This document shows positions 32,369-32,469 of a stretch of 32,469 nucleotides of DNA, piece after piece. Each line of letters opens with the position of its first letter. The first letter of the stretch is position 1. Position numbers and translations under genes: made by a program. Below the pieces are notes generated by a model. It had not been told where the DNA came from and searched no databases. It worked only from the letters and a program-made list of their open reading frames with translations. Source of the stretch: Fusibacter tunisiensis (GTDB taxonomy: Bacteria > Bacillota > Clostridia > Peptostreptococcales > Acidaminobacteraceae); assembly GCF_016908355.1 (NCBI RefSeq), contig NZ_JAFBDT010000023.1, positions 1 through 32,469 of the forward strand, written 5' to 3'.

Positions 32369-32469
32369 AATATAACCTCCTTGTAAGATAAATATAGGGT
32401 TAAGGTTTAAAACCAACCCCGAATGTTCTTTGATAATTTCAAATCTATAGTTCAGATGAATCACAGACA

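Overview
The window is AT-rich and reads like a low-GC Gram-positive bacterium, most likely a clostridium. Strong AGGAGG-type ribosome binding sites precede most genes, TTG or alternative starts occur, genes are tightly packed, and the mobile-element relics (VirB4, IS21, ParM) are of Bacillota type. No chromosomal housekeeping gene was recognised; the window looks like cargo and backbone of a plasmid or integrative conjugative element.

Positions 58-21434 (all minus strand, read from right to left) form one apparent ten-gene defence operon based on DNA phosphorothioation. It begins with a modification module of Ssp type: an SspD-like sulfurtransferase of the PAPS-reductase fold with zinc ribbons and a ferredoxin tail, an SspB-like DUF4007 protein, an SspC-like P-loop ATPase, and a cysteine desulfurase (SspA/DndA role). 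A restriction module resembling DptF-DptG-DptH (DndFGH) follows directly. The DptH-like protein carries a candidate PD-(D/E)xK nuclease centre and a nearly complete FtsK/SpoIIIE motor. The operon continues with a second, divergent SspB-like/SspC-like pair (272 and 1415 aa) and ends in a truncated DeoR/WYL-type regulator whose reading frame diverges at the left edge. DndB, DndD, DndE, SspE and BREX PglZ are not seen. This combination, especially the second SspB/SspC pair, is the most interesting part of the window.

Positions 21632-24010 hold remains of a conjugative-element module on the minus strand: a 130-aa unknown protein, a winged-helix protein, a ParA/MinD-fold protein without the P-loop lysine, a 46-aa membrane protein, and the last 52 codons of a VirB4-like ATPase. 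VirB4 is cut by an IS21-like terminus, which is joined to a Y-family DNA polymerase fragment (24011-24599).

Positions 24621-32469 look like a plasmid maintenance and stability region. They contain a ParM-like actin, 1.9 kb of non-coding DNA packed with dyad-containing repeats, a two-gene defence-like pair (AAA15 ATPase plus TOPRIM-like protein), another repeat copy directly upstream of a Ycf46-like AAA+ ATPase, a signal peptidase I and a small membrane protein. The repeat family links the ParM side to the AAA+ side and suggests shared regulation, a centromere or an origin. No replication initiator was recognised.
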